Positions 45,460 through 56,274 are shown, numbered from the stretch's first letter. The stretch: DNA of 64,000 nt from Gigaspora margarita (GCA_009809945.1 WTPW01000323.1:51622-115621), one strand, 5' to 3'. Notes: generated from the sequence alone by a model not told the origin. A program made the numbers and translations.

Positions 45460-46470
45460 GTTGAATATATAAAGAATAAAAGTATATATACTATACTTAG
45501 TGTTATTAGTCAAAATAATTTAGATATTTAGGCATTTAAACAAATTGAATTTAGGCAATTTTGACTTTGTTATTTTTCTAAAAATTACTATTAAAAAATT
45601 AATTTAGACATTTAGACATTTAGATAATTTAAATTAGATAAATTTTGATATTAGCAAAAATAATTTTGATTAATAACATTAACTATACTAAGATTTTTTT
45701 GTTAGAACATGATAAATAAAACTCAATACTTGAGTTTTTGATTTTGACAATCAAAATCTATTTGTATTAAAAATAGATTTTAATTGTCCAAAATCAAAAA
45801 ATTGATTTTTGAGTTTTACTTAAATTTCTGAGCACTAAAATGTTCTAAATTAATATAAATGAATGATATTTAACAGATAAAAATAACTTACAAAAAAAAT
45901 TCTCATATAATTATTCCAAAAGTTTCAGAGATCAAAATTATAGAGTTTAAATAAATTTTAAGTGCTTGCTATTTATATTAAAAAAGGTATAAAACTTTAT
46001 ATATATATGACCATAGGATTTGTAGTTAATGCAAGTAGTAATTCTGGTTGATTAAAATTTTTCAACTGATTAAAAGCTAATGAAATTTTATTAGTTTAGT
46101 CGCTTAGTCAAAAAATTCAAATAAATTGCAATTTGATTAAAACAACCTGCAATACTTATCTTGGTACTTGTACAGTACTATTGTAAATAAAACCTGATTA
46201 GAAGATATAAAAATTTATTAAATTAAAGCTGCCTGTTTAATTTTTAATTTGCCAAGTTTAGTTAAAATAATATTTATTTAATGAATTATTAATACACAAT
46301 CAATCAATTATTAATTCATATTAGCATGAAATAAAGTTAATACATTGCTTATTTAAAATGAATATGCATCTACTTCTAAAGAAAATCAACGTGTTTTAAC
46401 CCTTATACCAATTTAGTATAATGTTTTTGAAAATTTTTAAAATAAATTCTTATGCTTTATGAATAGAGTA
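45460..46470. other. AT-rich spacer with short inverted pairs
   Basis: 45725-45830 is a small hairpin built on AATAAAACTCAATACTTGAG and GATTTTGACAATCAAAATC. No reading frame or conserved gene fragment is recognised. Confidence 0.45.
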
Positions 46471-46479
46471 GTCTGTTAA

Positions 46480-46546
46480 TAGTAGTGCTTGGCAAAATCA
46501 AATAAAACTCAAAAATTGAGTTTTATTCAATTTTGCCAAACACTAG
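46480..46546. mobile_element. 66-bp palindromic MITE (TAGTGCTTGGCAAAAT)
   Basis: TAGTGCTTGGCAAAATC and GATTTTGCCAAACACTA-like arms flank AAAACTCAAAAATTGAGTTTT. Shorter forms occur at 47573-47599 (TAGTGCTTGGC...GCTAAGCACTA) and a decayed one near 40045-40155. TSDs are unclear. The TAGTG start resembles the end of the word-array element at 41005. Confidence 0.55.
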
Positions 46547-47390
46547 TATCAGCTAATTTATTAGCAGTTGGTCAGTTTTGGTAACCTTGACAAATATGTA
46601 TTGCTAGATCTTTGTCATATAAAATATCATGATATGGATGATATCTAGTAAAAACTTCTAATATAATTATTCTAAAAGAATAAATATTTGATTTTGAGTG
46701 TATTCCTTTTTATATGCATATGATACATCTGGAGCAATAAAGAGAAGTACACCAAAAAGTGCTTTAGAACTTGTGTCATTAATATAGAAGCTAAACATAT
46801 TTTATTAACTATATTTCTAGAATGAAAATCTTTGTGTACTAGGTTGGCTTGTGAATTGTATTAGTTTTCTAGCTATATAATATAAGTTGACTATTTTAGA
46901 AGCCCAATTTAATTCACTATATTTACTATCTAACAATTTTCTAAAACTTTTCTGCTCTGCATACTTTATAATAATCATNTAGTTACTATCTTTTTGGTTT
47001 TTGGTTATTTTATAAATCACAATTGCTAAATTGCTTTCATGCTTATGTTAATTTTTAACCTAAAATATTAATTAGAATAAATAAAATTACTATATTTAAT
47101 AAATTATAGCTTATTTCTAAAAATTCTTGTTTTATATCTTTAGGATTGTCAAGGCCCTTTAAACAATCTTCTATTTGTGCCATTCATTTCTATACATATT
47201 TTCATATTGACTTAAAAATGATACCAAAGTCTCTTTTAGCAAGATACTTTATATTTGTAAATTTGCTAAAGGGTGTCCATTTAATAATGTTTTTAAACAT
47301 TGATGCATTAAGTTGTATTTGTTGAATTAATTGATCAATGTTGTGATTGTTATTTGTTTATTCACTAAATCTATTTATAAACTCTAATCT
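46520..47390 (-). pseudogene. TKL kinase relic, copy B (empty-site paralogue)
   Basis: Minus strand, N to C: NIDQLIQQIQLNASMFKNII, KWTPFSKFTNIKYLAKRDFG (glycine loop remnant), LKGLDNPKDIKQEFLEI (VALK region), an intron remnant, IYKITKNQKDSN, YAEQKSFRKLLDSKYSELNW, FHSRNIVNKICLASI (catalytic-loop remnant without the HRD aspartate), FGVLLFIAPDV, KKEYTQ, and YHDILYDKDLAIHICQG, then loss of the end of the C-lobe. Stops and frameshifts make it a pseudogene. It lacks the elements present in copy A. Confidence 0.8.
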
Positions 47391-47394
47391 TAAA

Positions 47395-47740
47395 AAAATA
47401 ATAAATATAATAATAATTAAGAGCTATGGCTAACAATATTTCTGATTTGCTGTCCCCTAGTTCCAATTGGACAAAAAACCCCTTTTTTTAGTTGATCAAA
47501 TAATGAAGTATTGTTGAATTTTGTTAAAACACAAAAGGTGCTTTTGTAAGTAAAATTTTACTAGTAGTGCTTGGCAATTTTGCTAAGCACTAGTTAAAAG
47601 TATTGTTAATAAAATAAAATATGGTTAAAAAACAATTGTACAGTACCTAAAAATCTGATCCATCTAACATTTGGCAATAAAGTTCCTTATAAATCAGCAA
47701 GTGTGCTAAATATTATCAGTTATCTGATTTGTTACATGTA
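47395..47740. other. Flank shared between the two kinase relics
   Basis: AATAATAAATATAATAATAATTAAGAG (47398 on) and TTTTTAGTTGATCAAATAATGAAG match 45028-45190 next to copy A, so the duplication covers the kinase and at least 120 bp beyond it. Contains the empty site of the element at 45195-45451 and a 27-bp TAGTGCTTGGC mini-palindrome. Confidence 0.55.
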
Positions 47741-47744
47741 AATT

Positions 47745-48719
47745 TTTTATATCTAAAATTATAAAAAAAAACATATAAAATTACTATAAAATTGAAGAAA
47801 TGATGTTCCAAAGTCTACATATCAACTTAAAATTAAATTCTTCAGGAATATATAACAAGGGGAGGAGAAAAAGTTAGTACAACAATCGGATCAAAATTTC
47901 ACTGATTTTGCACAAAATGAAAATGTAACTTTATTAAAAACAAATATTTTCTGATTTTAAAATGAGAATCTTATGTAAAATCATGCTCTGAACAACTTTA
48001 CTTAATCAGCGGAAGTGGTTTACCTTGTAAGAAAAATGAGTTATCTATATGCTAAATTCAAAATTTTTAACATTACAAGATAAAACCTTTTTTTTCATTA
48101 GACAACCTACTTTGGGCCCTTAAGCAAAGTTGTTCGGCATGTAATTTTACCACACATTTGAAATTGAAACAGCTTTTTTGGACCTTTTACTAAGTGAAAA
48201 ATGGGTTGAAATCTAGAAAAAATTTTTTTAAAAAAATTTTTTTAAAAAAAAAAAATTTTTCTAACTTTAAACCCATTTTTCACTTAGTAAAAGGTCTGAA
48301 AAAGCTGTTTCTATTTCAAATGTGTGGTAAAATTACATGCTGAACAACTTTGCTTAAGTTGCCTAATGAAAAAAAGTTTTATCTTGTAAAGTTAAAAATT
48401 TTAACTTTAGTATATAGATAACCCATTTTTCTTACAAGGTAACCCACTTCTGCCGATTAAGTAAAGTTGTTCAGAGCATAATTTTACATAAAATTCTCAT
48501 TTTAAAATTGGAAAATATTTGTTTTGATGAAGTTACATTTTTGTTTTGTGCAAAATCAGTAAAATTTTGATCNGATTTTTGTACTANCTTTTTCTNCTCN
48601 NCTTGTTNTATANTCCTGAAGAATTTAATTTTAANTTGATATGTAGACTTTGGAACATCATTTCTTCAAAGTTTATAGTAATTTTATATGTTTTTTTTTA
48701 TAATTTTATATATAAAAAA
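47745..48719. repeat. D-family palindrome, 1.0 kb
   Basis: Arms from AACATATAAAATTACTATAAA and CTTTGGAACATCATTTCTTC-type sequence close on an A/T-only tip at about 48240 (TTTTTTTAAAAAAATTTT). It includes CTTTTACTAAGTGAAAAATGGG and its partner. At least nine ambiguous bases lie in the right arm (48573-48635) and none in the left. Confidence 0.7.
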
Positions 48720-49005
48720 TTTAAATGTGACAAATCGGATGACTGTTATTATTTGCAATAAGTTCTCATATTGCAATATCAGTTTTGAGAAAAATTTTTT
48801 TACTTATAAAATCAGCTAGCTAATTTTATAAAAAATTGACTAGCTAGGTCAAAAAATTAGCTTAGCTAATTTTTTTAATTTTGACCAGGATCACTAATTG
48901 CAAATGAATTCTTATAGTATTATATGTGTACTTGAGATACTATAGAAAAAGTGTATATGATCTGGTTTAATACTTTTTACCAATTTTAAAACTTTAATAG
49001 ACCCA
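48720..49005. other. Short AT-rich spacer with TAGCTAGC repeats
   Basis: CAGCTAGCTAATTTTATAAA, GACTAGCTAGGTC and TTAGCTTAGCTAATTT form a small word array at 48815-48885. No gene. Confidence 0.4.
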
Positions 49006-49013
49006 GGTATAGT

Positions 49014-49193
49014 AGGACCCCGAAATATACATAGATAGGTCAGATATGAGTTTGCTTAATTTTGAGGTTTTTATGCAGATCTTTTCCATTTATAGTAATT
49101 TTTTGCTTATTTTTGAAGTTTTTTTCTGCAGATCTTTCCTTTTTTAGTAACCCTATAATTAACCTGACCTATCTATGTATATTTCGGAGTCCT
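49014..49193. mobile_element. 180-bp AGGACCC-family hAT-like MITE
   Basis: Long TIRs AGGACCCCGAAATATACATA and TATGTATATTTCGGAGTCCT continue through GATAGGTCAG. TSD GGTATAGT (49006-49013) and GATATAGT (49194-49201). The interior contains two direct copies of TTTTGCTTATTTTTGAAGTTTTT-like sequence. Confidence 0.8.
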
Positions 49194-50478
49194 GATATAG
49201 TACACTGCTAAGAGCAGAGCTAATGATTTTCTGTAATTATATTTTATTTTTATCACAAAAAATTATTGGTACTGGCTAAGAACATATACAATATAATTAG
49301 CAGTCATGTTAATTGGCAAAAATTGTATTATTAATAGAGGTTCTGTGGGTTATACCTAAGCCTAATTCTAATGATTTTACTGTTGAAAAGGGCCTCTAAA
49401 GTAAAACCTGCAAAAACCTTGTACTTTAATGATTTATTATGATATTGCTATATGAAAATGCACATGCTTTATATAACACACTTATGATAGATATTAAATT
49501 CTGTCTAATATTGTTTATAGCAAAAATTTGTGTAAATGTATTGCAAAGGGTCATTTTACTAGCAAAAATTTTGTGTTTCTATCTTTTGTAACAAAATCTA
49601 ATTTTAGAAGCTAATTTAGTAGCAGATTTGATAATCTTCAATTTGTGTAACAAATTTTTAATTGTTATTTACTCAAAATCAGATGATCAGTCTTGAAGGG
49701 TTATTTTTCAGCAAAAATTCCAAATGTTTATATGAATATTTGTATGAACATTAAAATGAACATTAATACAAATGTTCATATGAATGTTGGTATTAACATT
49801 AATATAAACATTAATATTAGTGGTTCAAGATATCACACAAATCATAAAGAGGAAATTTTTACTATGAAATTTGAGTAATCAACAACTATATAAAATCACC
49901 TTTATAGTAAATTGCAATGGTGTTATACTTTTGATAACCAGTTTCAAGGTTTTATAAAATGAAATTGCACTCATAAGATATAGTGCAATAGCTTAAAAAG
50001 TCAAATACTATATTATGAATAAGTTTAAAGTAAGATAGAAAATAAAACCAAAAAGAATCTTGCTACTAAAAATAGTCTTTTATTTCAGATATTATAGTTC
50101 TAGCAGTATAATTGAGTTTGCAATTTACAGAAGTTTTGCATATATTATAAGTATTTAATAACTTTACTTTGATTTTAAAGTTTTGCTTGAATTAATGTTA
50201 TTTTTCATCAAAAGAACAAAGAACTTAAACCCTCAATGTGATTTTGTAGAACCTACTATATAGAACGAACTACCATGTTTGGTTGAAAGATTTTAGAGCA
50301 AAATAAAACCATTACTATACTATTATGGCTACTTGTATTATGTAAACTTATAATTTAAACCTATTAAAAAATAGTTATAATTTAAAGAATAGTTTACATA
50401 TATGTATATATTTATTAATTGAATTAATACTATTAAAATTATAATTATATTAGATATTATATATATTACTATACTATA
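49194..50478. other. AT-rich stretch containing an AACATTAATAT word array
   Basis: 49720-49835 consists of ATGAACATTAATA, AATGTTCATATGAATG and AACATTAATATAAACATT words. A 61-codon frame rich in Asn/Ile/Met (49693-49878) is its translation and is not a gene. No other feature is seen. Confidence 0.5.
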
Positions 50479-51214
50479 CAGTCAGACCTCTCTATAATCA
50501 CAAGTTGGTCGTGCCCTATTTTGGTGATTGTATAGAGGTGTGACTATAAATAAAATACTTTGTCATAGTCACATGACCACAGGTCAATTAGTAATATATT
50601 TGTGCATATTTGAAATACTATTAAAAATTTTAAAATATTTGATAGTGAATAACTTTTGATCCAGTGGCCCAATTTGGATAAAATGACCTCAAGGTGTTTC
50701 TAAAGAGTATAAAATTGTCAATTCTAGTTACAAATGCTAAGATCAAATGCTAAGATCATTAAGGATTTTTTGCCTAGATATTTAATTAATCATTTCTTAA
50801 ACATGTGAAATGACACAAATCCTTAACGATTACAGGAGCCTGTGATTGGATTTTAACGATTTTGGGCTCATTAGAATCGTCTCATCGAGGCGAACATTTT
50901 GGTGGTTGTTTCATTTAAATTGGACCGCTGCATCAAAAGTTATTTGCTGTCAAACCTTTAAGAATTTTTAATAGAATATTTTAAATAAACATAAATATTA
51001 ATATCGGCCAATCAGATTTTTTAATCCATATTTGAGCAAAATTTGCGACTATAAAGAGGGTATTTATTAATAAAATCGATAAAAAAATCAAAATTTTTTG
51101 TGATAGTGATTATAGGTGATTTGTGACTATAAGAAGGTTTTTTTTACTATATTTAAGTCTGTTGCACAATATTGGGTGCTTATATAGAGGTGTGACTATA
51201 GAGAGGTCTGACTG
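50479..51214. mobile_element. 736-bp pogo-type fold-back element
   Basis: Ends CAGTCAGACCTCTCTATAAT and ATAGAGAGGTCTGACTG, TA at 50477-50478 and 51215-51216. Next inward is GTGATTGTATAGAGGTGTGACTATA and its partner, then two inverted arms carrying AACTTTTGATCCAGTGGCCC and TGGACCGCTGCATCAAAAGTT. The latter is the module shared with several unrelated elements. No coding sequence. Confidence 0.8.
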
Positions 51215-51216
51215 TA

Positions 51217-51626
51217 TAAATTCTTTTCTGATACATATATACATTTCAATAATACTACAGATTTATTATAAAATGGATTTATTAAAGAAAAATAGGATAT
51301 TTGCATATATTATTGATATGTCATATAGTTCTTAGATTTTCCCATCTTGTATTTTTAACAAAACTTTTTACATGAAATAAACTAACATCTTTTGACAAAA
51401 TTTAGACAAAGTTTAGTGAATACAATGCATCTTACAAGATCTAGGTCTTTGTATTATAAAATTATTTAACCTTCATGTTCACATAATATTCACTATTGTA
51501 ATTATCAGAGAAACATTCTCCCAATGTCTATTCTTCATGCCTATAAAATAAAAAAAAAANAAAAAAAAAACATCAGTAAAAAAAGAAAAGTAAACACAAG
51601 AGAATATAACAAACAAAAAGCCTATA
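51217..51626. other. AT-rich spacer, nothing recognised
   Basis: A poly-A run with one ambiguous base at 51549-51571. No frame of note. Confidence 0.4.
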
Positions 51627-51634
51627 CTTAGCAT

Positions 51635-51900
51635 TAGGGTTCCGCAATTTGATTTGATTCGATTTGATTCGATCAAATATTCAGTCTCAAATCAAATTCA
51701 AATACAGAAATTTCAAATCAAATCAAATTCAAATTGACAAAATATTCGATTCGATTCAAAAATATTTAATAAAAATTACAAATATATTTGATTTGATTTG
51801 ATTTGATTTGATTAAATCAAATTCAAATCAAGAGCTTATTCGATTTGATCAAATTCAAATATGCCTAATATTCGATTCGATTCGACTTTGAGGAACCCTA
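51635..51900. mobile_element. 266-bp word-array hAT-like element (word GATTCGATTTGA), perfect 8-bp TSD
   Basis: Starts TAGGGTTCCGCAATTTG and ends TGAGGAACCCTA, flanked by identical CTTAGCAT (51627-51634 and 51901-51908). The interior is almost wholly TTTGATTCGATTTGATT, AAATCAAATTCAAAT and TTCGATTCGATTCGA. This is the youngest-looking member: perfect TSD and the least decayed ends. Confidence 0.9.
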
Positions 51901-51908
51901 CTTAGCAT

Positions 51909-52435
51909 CATACTTAATATCAAATTTCATATACTTGACATATAACGAATCCACCTGCTTACCAAAACTACATTCCTTTTTATTATTCATATACAAATGC
52001 TAAATAACTTATCTTCTATATTTTTCTATATTTTTCAGTGCTAAAAAAAAAAAAAAGGAAAAGCCTAATTAGAAAATCGCAATCTTCATAGTACAAAATA
52101 GTTTTTCTTAAATTTTTCAACATTTTTTATAAGATACCCTTCTTTCGAAGATGTATTTTATAAAAAGTTCTTGCTCATGCACAACTAACAATCTATTTTT
52201 CATGTCAAGGTCTAGAAAACTCCAAAAGAATCTTGCAAAAGAAGACAAAATAATTGCCCATCTTTGAAAGGGCCATGCATTACCAGGTGACATTAATTTT
52301 TTAAATTCTTTGTACTATTTGATTCGATGAAGCCCTGGTAATGTATTTGTTTTAAGAAACATTGTATATTAGATAAGACTTTGGGTGAAAATTATGAAAA
52401 TCATATGATAAAAAATTAGGTGTGATATCTCAATT
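51909..52435. other. AT-rich spacer, nothing recognised
   Basis: Poly-A at 52045-52057; phrases CCAGGTGACATTAATTTTT and GAAGCCCTGGTAATG form a weak inverted pair (52282 and 52327). No gene. Confidence 0.4.
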
Positions 52436-52437
52436 GA

Positions 52438-53548
52438 CTGATATGAACATTAATATTAACATTAATATTAATGTTAATATGAATATTCATATTTAACGTT
52501 AATGGATATGAGTTCACTTTTTGTACTACCAGTAGTACATTTGTTGAACTATTTTAAAAATCCAAAAAAATATATATTCAAATAATTTTTGTATACAAAA
52601 ATCTGATAATTGTCAAAAAATAGTTTAGCAAAATTTTTTTTGTTATTATTAATAAAGTTTTTAAATTAAAAATTTTTTAGTAAATTGTAAATTTTTGTAA
52701 ATTTAGTGTATTACTGGTAGTAGACTTTTAAGCTAATCTAAATTATAAAATTATTTATAAATTTTATAAATTTAAAAGTTTAATTATATAAAAACTTTAA
52801 AAACTTAATTATAATTAAAAAATTATTATAAGTTATATTGTAATAATTATTAGGCTTTTTTAAAATTTATTACAAATTATTGCTAGTCATAATGAGCTAT
52901 ACAAGTTTAGCTATTATTTTAAAAAAAATTTATTGATTAAATTTTTTAAATTTATAATTAAAATTATAAAAATTTATTTTTTAATTTGGTTTATAAAAAT
53001 TAATTTAATAACAAATTAGTTTATTTTAAGTTATATTCTTTTAAACTTTAAAAAAATTGTATAAATCTAAAAATAGATTTATATAGTATTTACTAGAAAA
53101 ATTTTAAATTTAAATTATTTTTTATATATATATTCAATTTTAAAGAAATTTTGAAATTTAAATTAGCAAACTTATTTTATAACTTTTATTAAAATTTTAA
53201 ATAAATTTATTTAATAAAAAAAAATTTTATAAGCAAAACTATTTATAAGCTAACTAGTAAACAATATATAAAACTAGTTTAAACTAAGGTTTTTAACCTA
53301 AAAAAAAATTATATAAAATTTTAAAAAATATTTATAGTTATTATATTATGTTGTATACATTTGTATAGATTTAAAGCATATTAAAATAATATTTAAATAG
53401 ATATTTAATTTTTAAAATTAATAGATAACTGGGTTTAAAAAGTGTCACTTTGTAGTACATTGTACTACTGGTAGTACACTGAACTCATATCCATTAATAT
53501 TAATGTTAATATTAACGTCCATATTAACAGTTAATGTTGATATTAATT
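52438..53548. repeat. AATATTAACATTAATATT word array, opened by a 990-bp TIR element
   Basis: The array words occur at 52440-52503 and continue at 53493-53546. Between them, 52504-53492 has ends GGATATGAGTTCA and TGAACTCATATCC, followed inward by GTACTACCAGTAGTAC and its inverse GTACTACTGGTAGTAC. The inside of that element is extremely AT-rich with no frame. The TSD is obscured by the repetitive target (ATTAAT). Confidence 0.6.
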
Positions 53549-53935
53549 GATGATCCGTGATTCAATCAGAGAATTTTCTATATTAAATGTGACACAGATC
53601 ACATATATGCAAGACTCGAATTGAAATTTTTGAGCTATAAGTTAAGTTATAAAATTTCTATATGAATATAGTATTAAAGTAGTACAAATGATGCATTTAC
53701 TATGATAAATCCATTATTAATTAGATTACAAGGTAATTAATAATACATCATTTTTAACTTGTTTTACAATAAAATTTATAGTGATTTTTTTATTTTTAGG
53801 CATTTGAAATATGCTAAACTCCAAGAGCAAGACTCATANATCTACTACCTNTATTGCGCTANNCAAGTATAAGATTTAAAGTATTTAATTATGTATATAC
53901 CGTGTGATTGTCATATTGTCTAAGCCTTTATTTTT
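53549..53935. other. AT-rich spacer with ambiguous bases
   Basis: Ambiguity codes at 53839-53863. No frame or repeat with clear limits. Confidence 0.4.
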
Positions 53936-54195
53936 ATAGTCATTGTTCCAGAACTATTTAGACAGAAAAGGTACATTAACTACAGAAAAACAATTGGCAA
54001 ATACATATTGAGAAATCAATTTACTGACTTCTTTAATCTTAGTAATCTTGAATTAGAAGGCAAAAAGGCACTAACAAATGCGCTATGCAAAAACAAATAC
54101 TTCANATTTAAAACTGAGTTAATGATCTTTGCATATGCACTTTGTAAGAACGCTATGCTGATTTTTTTTTTAGATTCGAATTGTATGTGGTAAAG
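53936..54195 (+). pseudogene. LRR (ribonuclease-inhibitor type) relic
   Basis: Fragments such as FTDFFNLSNLELEGKKALTN, ALCKNKYF and AYALCKNAMLI match the repeat pattern LTSLDLSxNxLGxxGGKALAxALxxNTTL of RNI-type LRR proteins. Less than two repeats remain and the frame is broken. It lies directly upstream of a kinase relic on the same strand, so it may be the 5' part of an LRR-kinase gene or an unrelated neighbour. Confidence 0.55.
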
Positions 54196-54231
54196 CAGAA
54201 TGCATTTTAAAATGCTACCCTTATAACAGAC

Positions 54232-55190
54232 AATAAAAGATTGAAACTATCTTGGATTGAATATAATGAGTTCAGATATCAAGGAATAGGGGATTCGCAA
54301 CTGTAAATGGGGCAACGTGGCACTTAAAATGAATCATAATTCAAACGAAAATGGCGATTATATGCAGATTGAAAAGGTTAGCTATGATAAAATCTTGTAC
54401 TAATATCACAAATTGAAATGGGAAGATAAATCTTTAGCCTAGCCTTAAGTCAGTTTATTCGCAGAAACTCATTCACAGAGATTTACACAATGAAAATATT
54501 TTGCAAACTTATTTGCATTGATCTTGGATTTTCTAAAAAAAAAAAATTGTGGAAGTCTACTATATATAACACCTGAAATTTTGGTGTGTGAACTATATAC
54601 TCAAGTATCAGATTTTACAGTCTCGGAGTTATTGCGACTAAGATTTCAATCAACACAAAAATTTTTCATAAAGTCTTTTATAACAGATTTAGAATCAGCT
54701 GCAAAGGGTGACATTTATGGAGTCATGCCATATATTGCACTAGAAATTTGTTAAGTGAACTATATACGCAAGCAGCTGATATATATAGTCTAGGTATTAT
54801 TATGACAGAATTGTCAACTGGAAAAAGACCTTTTTACGGTTCTCCATTCGGCTTTAGACTTGCATTAGATATTTGTAATGGATTACGATCTGAATTTTCT
54901 GAAAGAACACCTGAATGTTATATTGAGTTAGCTAAAAAATGCATGGATTCTGATCCACATAACAGACCTAGTATTAAAGATATTAGTTCAAACCTTTCAA
55001 AATGGCATATAGTTGTGATGAATTCCTCGATGCCTCACGAAGAATCTTATATTGCAAAGATTTTTATTTCTGCAAATGACGAGATTAAAACATTGCAAAT
55101 TATCTTAACGAATTAAGCTCAATGTACACTAGTAGATTAATCAACACCAAAGAGATTAAACTCGCATATGAATCAACTAATTTCAGAGGT
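54232..55190 (+). pseudogene. TKL kinase pseudogene with an internal duplication
   Basis: In order: DFATVNGATWHLKMNHNSNE (glycine loop remnant), KLKWEDKSLA, LIHRDLHNENILQ (intact HRD), CIDLGFSKK (DLG), then a GSLLYITPEIL...ELYTQVSDF segment. This is followed by a second copy GDIYGVMPYIALEI...SELYTQAADIYSLGI, with a stop (TAA) between them. The C-lobe is intact: MTELSTGKRPFYGSPFGF, ALDICNGLRSEFSERTPECY, MDSDPHNRPSIKDI. A tail SSMYTSRLINTKEI, in another frame, matches HMYTSKLINTKIISDAI of the kinase at 18282-19605. The frameshifts and duplicated APE segment make it non-functional. It is on the same strand as, and closest in sequence to, the intact kinase. Confidence 0.85.
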
Positions 55191-56260
55191 ACATGTAGTT
55201 CTAGAATTTGTGAGAAAAGTCATGTACAATAATTTTTTATTTATCGTTTAATTTTAAATAATTCTTTTATTCATATAATAGATTCGAAGATGTGCGATCT
55301 TGATGTCAGTGCAATGCAGTTATGTTAAGGAATGTGTGATTACAATTGTCATAGGAGGCCTTTTTTTGCATAGTGACAAAACTTGGGACAAATGTGTTCT
55401 ATAAGAAACCTTTTTATAATTTATAAGGTTTTACAAAATTATGTAATTTTTTTTGAACAGAGTTGTCGAAACACATTGCTATTTAATAAAATATCCTGAT
55501 AAATTCCATGTTATTTCTTTATATTTTATATATATACAGGAATAGATTGTTCTAACTTCGAAGATATAATTATTTTGCTTAATGATCGTTATATACTTCA
55601 TAATTAACTTGTATTAACTAAACATGATTTTAATAAAATATGAGACCTCGACAAATCATGGATGCCATGCAAAATCACGGGAATCAACTGATTTTCCTTT
55701 GAATAATCAATAGACATCATTCACCATCACAAAAATCATAGAGTTCCATTTTTTGCAAAGCGCAATAGCAATACAAGACACGTATACTGGGAAATGAAAA
55801 CATTTCTGAATGTAAGGATCTCTAAATTAAATACATATGTTATAAGTAGAAATGAATTTAAGTGAATTTGGAATTTCCTAGTTATGGTTAGGGTTAAAAT
55901 CAACCCAAAATGGTTTTTTTTTATAAATTCTGTTCCACTTATAATATTAAAAATGTGTTTATGTAATATGCGATTAGGAAGGCGTGACTAAAGTAATTTT
56001 TATTTAACTTTGTAAAAATATAACTGATTGAGAATTACAGCAACTTAATAAAGCAAATTTCATAAGAGTGCCGTTTTACTTTGTTTCTAAACCAAATATT
56101 AATTTAATTATTACCAAAAGTTAAAAATTTTTTTTTAAAAAAAAGAAGGCTCTAGGATACTACTCTTAACAGTTACCAACTATACCAACTAATTTTAAAA
56201 CGCCAGAATATTATAAAAATGATAAAAGTATCCCTTCTATAGTTATTAGGTGAATTCTGA
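55191..56260. other. Unique AT-rich sequence, nothing recognised
   Basis: About 1 kb downstream of the kinase relic without terminal repeats or arrays. TAGTTATGGTTAGGGTTAAAATC at 55880 echoes the E-family centre but is isolated. No convincing frame. Confidence 0.45.
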
Positions 56261-56274
56261 AGGTGTACTTTGGG

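Noticed and set aside
49693-49878. Asn/Ile/Met-rich 61-codon frame, and its counterpart at 56649-56831
   Set aside because: Both are translations of AACATTAATAT word arrays.
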